Below, one piece after another: positions 5,808 through 9,285 of a DNA stretch of 9,285 nucleotides. This DNA is from JBLIOB01 sp047639575 (lineage in GTDB: Bacteria > Bacteroidota > Bacteroidia > Flavobacteriales_D > Parvicellaceae): positions 1-9,285 of the forward strand of contig JBLIOB010000160.1 in the NCBI GenBank assembly GCA_047639575.1. Reading direction: 5' to 3'. Under the pieces are notes generated by a model, which was not told where the DNA came from, searched no databases, and worked only from the letters and a program-made list of their open reading frames with translations. The translations under genes and the position numbers were made by a program. How positions within the stretch are numbered: position 1 is the first letter of the stretch; each line of letters starts with the position of its first letter.

Positions 5808-6380
5808 CTACAGTTTCGTAATATGTTTGTCAAGTTCAGCATCTAAAGAAGATCCTCTTAGATTCTTTGCTACTATTCGTCCATCTGGTCCAATTAAAAA
5901 ACTTGCGGGAATTGAAGAAATGCTATATGCTTTAGCTGCTCTTGATTGCCATCCACCTAGATCACTTACGTGATATTTCCAATTTAGACGATCGTTTTTG
6001 ATTGCCTTTCTCCATGCCTCTTTGTTCTTGTCCAATGAAACTGAAAAGACTTCAAACCCTTTTCCTTTTTTGAATTTGGCTACTTTGTACTTATTATAAG
6101 CCCGAACTACGGTTGGATTTTCTTTTCTACAAGGTGCACACCAAGATGCCCAGAAATCAACGAGCACATACTTACCCTTTAATGATGAGAGCTTCAAAGT
6201 TTTTCCGTCTGGGCTATCAAAAGCTAATTCGGGAGCTATGTCCCCAATATTTGTTCCAACAACTTTCTTTTTCTTCTTAGGCCAATCAACATTTTCAGAA
6301 GTTGATACTGAATCATACGTGAACGCAAAACCCACAGCGCCTAGCGCAAGTAAAAGCGCAATTACTTTTAATTTTTTCAT
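5808..6380 (-). CDS. Secreted TlpA/ResA-like thiol-disulfide oxidoreductase
   Basis: Thioredoxin-fold protein (redoxin/AhpC-TSA type) expected to work outside the cytoplasm. Residues 1-20 form a signal peptide or membrane anchor: Lys-rich start, then a Leu/Ala hydrophobic core. No lipobox Cys is present. After a short polar linker with five consecutive lysines (35-39), the domain begins at about 44 (IGDIAPELAF). The redox site is WCAPC (80-84, cysteines 81 and 84) and the cis-proline is P158 in SSIPAS. The length of 190 is typical of single-domain members. Likely roles are reduction of disulfides in cytochrome c maturation or other envelope proteins; the context does not identify a partner, and no cytochrome gene is nearby. 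It sits 69 bases after murA, which may mean cotranscription or its own promoter, and it ends at a strong terminator. Confidence 0.92.
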   Translation of the reverse strand: MKKLKVIALLLALGAVGFAFTYDSVSTSENVDWPKKKKKVVGTNIGDIAPELAFDSPDGKTLKLSSLKGKYVLVDFWASWCAPCRKENPTVVRAYNKYKVAKFKKGKGFEVFSVSLDKNKEAWRKAIKNDRLNWKYHVSDLGGWQSRAAKAYSISSIPASFLIGPDGRIVAKNLRGSSLDAELDKHITKL

Positions 6381-6449
6381 TTTAAACTATTTTATCTCGA
6401 AGTGATTAGTATCAATAACTATTCCAAGAATTCACTTTAAAGATACGCT

Positions 6450-7757
6450 TTAAGAAATTCTTCTAATGTCGGCTCCAAGGTTATTCAATCGAATTTCAAT
6501 ATCCTGATAACCTCGGTCAATTTGGTTGATATTGTGAATCATACTTTTACCTTGTGCACTTAAGGCTGCAATCAATAATGATACTCCAGCTCTAATGTCG
6601 GGAGAAGTCATTGAAATTCCTCTTAATGGGGCTTTCCTGTTTAAACCATTTACGGTTGCTCTGTGCGGATCACATAAAATAATCTGAGCTCCCATATCTA
6701 TTAACTTATCAACGAAGAACAATCGACTTTCGAACATTTTTTGATGAACTAATACGCTGCCTTTTGCTTGAGTTGCAGTTACTAAAATGATACTCAGTAA
6801 ATCTGGAGTAAAACCTGGCCATGGAGCATCAGAAACAGTTAGAATTGACCCATCAATGTACGAATCGATCACGTATTCATCCTGAGAAGGAACGAAAATA
6901 TCATCTCCTTGTCTTTCCAATTTGATTCCCATTTTTTTAAAAACATTTGGGATAACTCCAAGGTCATCGTACGAAACGTCTTTAATAGTAATCTCTCCTT
7001 GGGTCATTGCAGCCATTCCAATAAAAGAACCTATTTCGATCATGTCAGGTAAAATTCTGTGATTTGTTCCCCCAAGTTTTTCAACCCCTTCAATGGTTAG
7101 TAAATTAGAGCCAATGCCGCTAATTTTTGCACCCATTCGGTTTAGCATCTTACATAGTTGTTGCAAATATGGTTCGCAAGCAGCATTGTAAATAGTTGTA
7201 ACGCCTTCAGCTAATACTGCTGTCATTACGATGTTTGCTGTTCCGGTTACCGATGCTTCATCGAGCAACATATAACAGCCTTTTAAGTTTTCTGCTTCAG
7301 CTTTATAGAAATGGTTTTCATCATCATATATAAACTTGGCGCCTAGTTTTTGAAATCCTAGAAAATGCGTGTCCAGCCGTCTACGACCAATTTTGTCACC
7401 ACCTGGCTTAGGAATATACCCTTTGCCAAATCGAGCAAGCAACGGTCCAACTATCATAATAGAACCACGAAGGGCCCCACCTTTTTCAGCAAATTCAGGC
7501 GAGTTTAAAAAGTCAATATCGATATCGTCAGCTTGGAAGGTGTAAGAACCTTTTTCATGCTTTTCAACTTTTACCCCTAACGCCTGAAGTAAATTGATCA
7601 GCTTATTGATGTCAATAATATCCGGGATATTATCTATCCTGATTTTTTCGGCAGTTAGTAAAACAGCGCATAAAATTTGAAGTGCTTCGTTTTTTGCCCC
7701 TTGTGGTATTAACTCACCTTTTAACTGATTACCTCCGTAAACTTCAAATGACGCCAT
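6450..7757 (-). CDS. murA: UDP-N-acetylglucosamine 1-carboxyvinyltransferase MurA, Asp-type active site
   Basis: Cytoplasmic enzyme that transfers the enolpyruvyl group of PEP to UDP-GlcNAc, the first committed step of peptidoglycan synthesis. The 435-residue length and two-domain EPSP-synthase-like fold fit MurA. Visible landmarks are the K22-N23 pair near the N-terminus, the loop PGGDKIGRRRLDTH (118-131), and the catalytic-base Asp in PGFTPD (D319). In E. coli the loop contains Cys115 (GGCTIG), which fosfomycin alkylates; here that residue is Asp121. Asp at this site is known from Mycobacterium tuberculosis and Chlamydia MurA, is catalytically competent and gives fosfomycin insensitivity. 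The start at 7757 is supported by the family N-terminus (FEVYGGNQLKGEL). The gene lies 4 bases after the DUF4290 stop and is almost certainly cotranscribed with it. Confidence 0.96.
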   Translation of the reverse strand: MASFEVYGGNQLKGELIPQGAKNEALQILCAVLLTAEKIRIDNIPDIIDINKLINLLQALGVKVEKHEKGSYTFQADDIDIDFLNSPEFAEKGGALRGSIMIVGPLLARFGKGYIPKPGGDKIGRRRLDTHFLGFQKLGAKFIYDDENHFYKAEAENLKGCYMLLDEASVTGTANIVMTAVLAEGVTTIYNAACEPYLQQLCKMLNRMGAKISGIGSNLLTIEGVEKLGGTNHRILPDMIEIGSFIGMAAMTQGEITIKDVSYDDLGVIPNVFKKMGIKLERQGDDIFVPSQDEYVIDSYIDGSILTVSDAPWPGFTPDLLSIILVTATQAKGSVLVHQKMFESRLFFVDKLIDMGAQIILCDPHRATVNGLNRKAPLRGISMTSPDIRAGVSLLIAALSAQGKSMIHNINQIDRGYQDIEIRLNNLGADIRRIS

Positions 7758-7761
7758 TCCT

Positions 7762-8415
7762 CTAATATCTTTTCTTGTAATTTCTTCCTTTGTTGTTTCC
7801 TTTTCCTTTGAAAGGCCTCTTTTTATTGTTGGTATTTCCTTTATTCAATAAATCGGTCATGGATTGAAATTCAAAATCCTCAGCAAGTTTAAGTAAGCCC
7901 TTACTCATTGTATTAAGATCTTTTAAAATCGTTTCATCTTTAGCCGAGTCAGAGTTCCATTGTAGGTTTGAACGCTTCATTAAATTCGCAATTCTTCCTA
8001 CTAAGAATTGTTTTTCTTCCCCTTCTTCGTACTTGTTAGCCGCTTCTATTAAACGCTCTACTGTTTTCCCGTAGTGACCATATCTAATGTCGTTCGATGG
8101 GTAAGGAACTATAGCTGGTTTCGTTGTGAAAGTTTCAGCACTTGGTATTGGGTATGGAGAATCAACGTCTAATTTAAACTCAGACATGATGAATAAATGC
8201 GCCCAAAGTTTATGGTTGTAATCTGTAATGTCTCTTAAATGCGGATTAAGTTGACCCATAACCGAAATAATTGCTTTTGCAATTTTGTTTCGCTCTTCAC
8301 GGTCTTCCTTGGTACATGCAAAGTGAATCATGTTTTGGACGTTTCGCCCATATTCGGGAATAACCATTTTCCCTCTTTGCGTATTGTATATTAATGATAA
8401 TTGGTGTTCTGACAT
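7762..8415 (-). CDS. DUF4290 family protein of unknown function
   Basis: I recognise this as the Bacteroidota-restricted DUF4290 family, whose biochemical role is not known to me. It has no signal peptide or membrane segment, so it should be cytoplasmic. The N-terminal half has a conserved-looking block (YNTQRGKMVIPEYGRN, 10-25) and a probable helical region (36-80). A second block with RYGHYGKTVERLI (111-123) and further helices follow to about 190. The last 26 residues (192-217) hold 11 Lys/Arg, many Asn and Gly, and no acidic residue, as expected of a disordered tail that binds nucleic acid, ribosomes or another polyanion. It is the first gene after a probable promoter (8484-8514) and is followed at 4 bases by murA, which suggests a role tied to cell-wall synthesis or growth; that is inference only. 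The ATG at 8415 lacks a Shine-Dalgarno. Confidence 0.85.
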   Translation of the reverse strand: MSEHQLSLIYNTQRGKMVIPEYGRNVQNMIHFACTKEDREERNKIAKAIISVMGQLNPHLRDITDYNHKLWAHLFIMSEFKLDVDSPYPIPSAETFTTKPAIVPYPSNDIRYGHYGKTVERLIEAANKYEEGEEKQFLVGRIANLMKRSNLQWNSDSAKDETILKDLNTMSKGLLKLAEDFEFQSMTDLLNKGNTNNKKRPFKGKGNNKGRNYKKRY

Positions 8416-8483
8416 ATGTATAAATTATGGTCTGCTTCTTTTTGGCTTTCGAATTATTGATGTTTTTGCCATGCAGTGGAGCT

Positions 8484-8514
8484 CAAAGTTAGTCAATTCA
8501 ATGAAAAATCGAAA
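8484..8514 (-). promoter_or_regulatory. Probable Bacteroidota-type promoter for DUF4290-murA
   Basis: Read on the minus strand, TAACTTTG (8484-8491) matches the -7 consensus TAnnTTTG exactly. TTTC (8511-8514), one base from the -33 TTTG, lies 19 bases upstream, the usual spacing. A start a few bases downstream would give a leader of about 60 bases to the ATG at 8415. It is the best such match in any gap of the window and lies in the 154-base space between uvrD and DUF4290. Confidence 0.5.
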
Positions 8515-8569
8515 CAGTCACGCCTGGAATTTGAATTTCTTTTAAAAATGAGTTGAGTTCTGCCGCTCG

Positions 8570-9285
8570 TCAATCGAGCACTTCCAGCTTTGCAAATTTT
8601 AATAGTAACTGTTTTTGTCCCGCGCTAGGGAAGTAAACCGTTGCTTTTATGTTTGGTGAAACTCCTTCTAGTTTTACAATTTTTCCTTTGCCAAATCGAG
8701 CGTGTGAGACATTGGTACCTTCTTGAATTTTTTCCAAGTCAATGCTTGGTCCAGCCGATGCAGAAGCAGCTGACACCTTTTTCAGGTTTTTACCAACTGG
8801 CACTTGCGGAATGTTTTTTCTACTGGTAGTAGTAACTGCTTTGGGCTTACCAAGAAATTGACTCATGTTTTCAAATGGCATGTCCTGTTGTTCTCGGGTT
8901 GGCCTGCTCAATACCGAAGAAGAGTCAATGAACTTTTCATCAATTTCTTCTATAAATCGACTTGGTTCACATTGAATTAAATTACCCCAGCGATATCGGC
9001 TTGTTGCAAAAGATAGGAATGCCTTTTTCTCAGCTCTAGTAATGGCCACATAAAATAACCTTCTTTCTTCCTCTAACTCTGCTCTTGAATTCAACGCCAA
9101 CTGAGAGGGAAATAAATTCTCTTCCATTCCAACCACGTAGACATATGGGAATTCAAGACCTTTTGATGCATGGATAGTCATCAACGTAACCTTGTCTATG
9201 TCTTCGGGCTTGTCATTGTCAGCGTCTGTTAGAAGCGCAACATCGATTAAAAAATCCGATAAAAACCGAACTTCATCTTCTGGAG
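8570..9285 (-). CDS. uvrD: UvrD/PcrA-type superfamily 1 DNA helicase, C-terminal part
   Basis: The 3' portion of an ATP-dependent 3'-5' DNA helicase used in excision and mismatch repair or in removing stalled complexes. The 5' end is outside the window: the frame stays open to the edge, and the in-frame TTG at 9184 lies inside helicase motif V, so it is not the start. Visible parts are the region before motif V (FLIDVALLTDADND), motif V (TLMTIHASKGLEF), the family stretch GMEENLFPSQLALNSR, and motif VI (EEERRLFYVAITRA, 9032-9073) with its ATP-contacting Arg. A variable linker leads to a terminal module from about 8719 (GTNVSHARFGKGKIV to the end), matching the Tudor-like domain that contacts RNA polymerase in PcrA/UvrD. 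Walker A and B are in the missing part. It ends 154 bases before the DUF4290 gene with no obvious terminator between. Confidence 0.93.
   Translation of the reverse strand, partial: PEDEVRFLSDFLIDVALLTDADNDKPEDIDKVTLMTIHASKGLEFPYVYVVGMEENLFPSQLALNSRAELEEERRLFYVAITRAEKKAFLSFATSRYRWGNLIQCEPSRFIEEIDEKFIDSSSVLSRPTREQQDMPFENMSQFLGKPKAVTTTSRKNIPQVPVGKNLKKVSAASASAGPSIDLEKIQEGTNVSHARFGKGKIVKLEGVSPNIKATVYFPSAGQKQLLLKFAKLEVLD

Noticed and set aside
6400..6437. Inverted repeat AAGTGA/TCACTT between murA and the TlpA-like gene as a terminator
   Set aside because: The arms are 6 bp around a 26-base loop with no U-run; too weak to call.
8330..8545. Plus-strand open frame across the DUF4290 start and promoter
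   Set aside because: It overlaps the conserved N-terminus of DUF4290 and the promoter-like element; the translation has no recognisable features.
8570..9184. A complete 204-residue protein starting at TTG 9184
   Set aside because: The proposed start lies inside helicase motif V, and the upstream frame continues to encode recognisable UvrD/PcrA sequence to the window end.

Overview
The window reads as ordinary chromosomal backbone of a member of the Bacteroidota, most likely an environmental flavobacterium-type lineage. The evidence is an AT-rich composition, protein families with a Bacteroidota flavour (DUF4290, a DnaJ with a reduced zinc finger, a MurA with Asp at the usual Cys position), start codons mostly preceded by A/T-rich sequence rather than Shine-Dalgarno motifs, and a promoter-like element of the Bacteroidota type (TTTG-like/TAnnTTTG). 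Nine of the ten protein genes are on the minus strand. There are no insertion sequences, CRISPR arrays, tRNAs, rRNAs or other signs of transfer, and no gene-free gap exceeds about 165 bases.

In minus-strand transcription order (right to left), the window starts with the 3' part of a UvrD/PcrA helicase gene (8570-9285, cut by the window edge). A 154-base gap with a probable promoter (8484-8514) precedes DUF4290 (7762-8415), which lies 4 bases from murA (6450-7757). Next are a secreted TlpA/ResA-like thioredoxin (5808-6380) and a strong intrinsic terminator (5743-5788). The co-chaperone pair grpE-dnaJ (5018-5644, 3891-5015) follows with a 2-base spacer. After 84 bases comes a NatA/NatB-type ABC exporter: the ATPase (2808-3806) overlaps its permease (1496-2815) by 8 bases and carries a textbook Shine-Dalgarno for it. 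After 97 bases with a candidate sigma-54 promoter comes a sigma-54 response regulator lacking a DNA-binding domain (230-1399). A truncated, unrecognised plus-strand gene (1-221) converges on it.

The genes serve core physiology: DNA repair, peptidoglycan precursor synthesis, extracytoplasmic thiol redox chemistry, the DnaK chaperone cycle, membrane export and enhancer-type transcription control. I do not see an undescribed defence or mobile system. The points most worth a second look are departures from textbook motifs inside familiar proteins: DnaJ keeps only zinc centre II; MurA has Asp in place of the fosfomycin-target Cys; the regulator has GAFTSA instead of GAFTGA and no helix-turn-helix; and a -24/-12-like element sits just upstream of that regulator. 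DUF4290, tightly linked to murA and with a very basic tail, is the main gene of unknown function.
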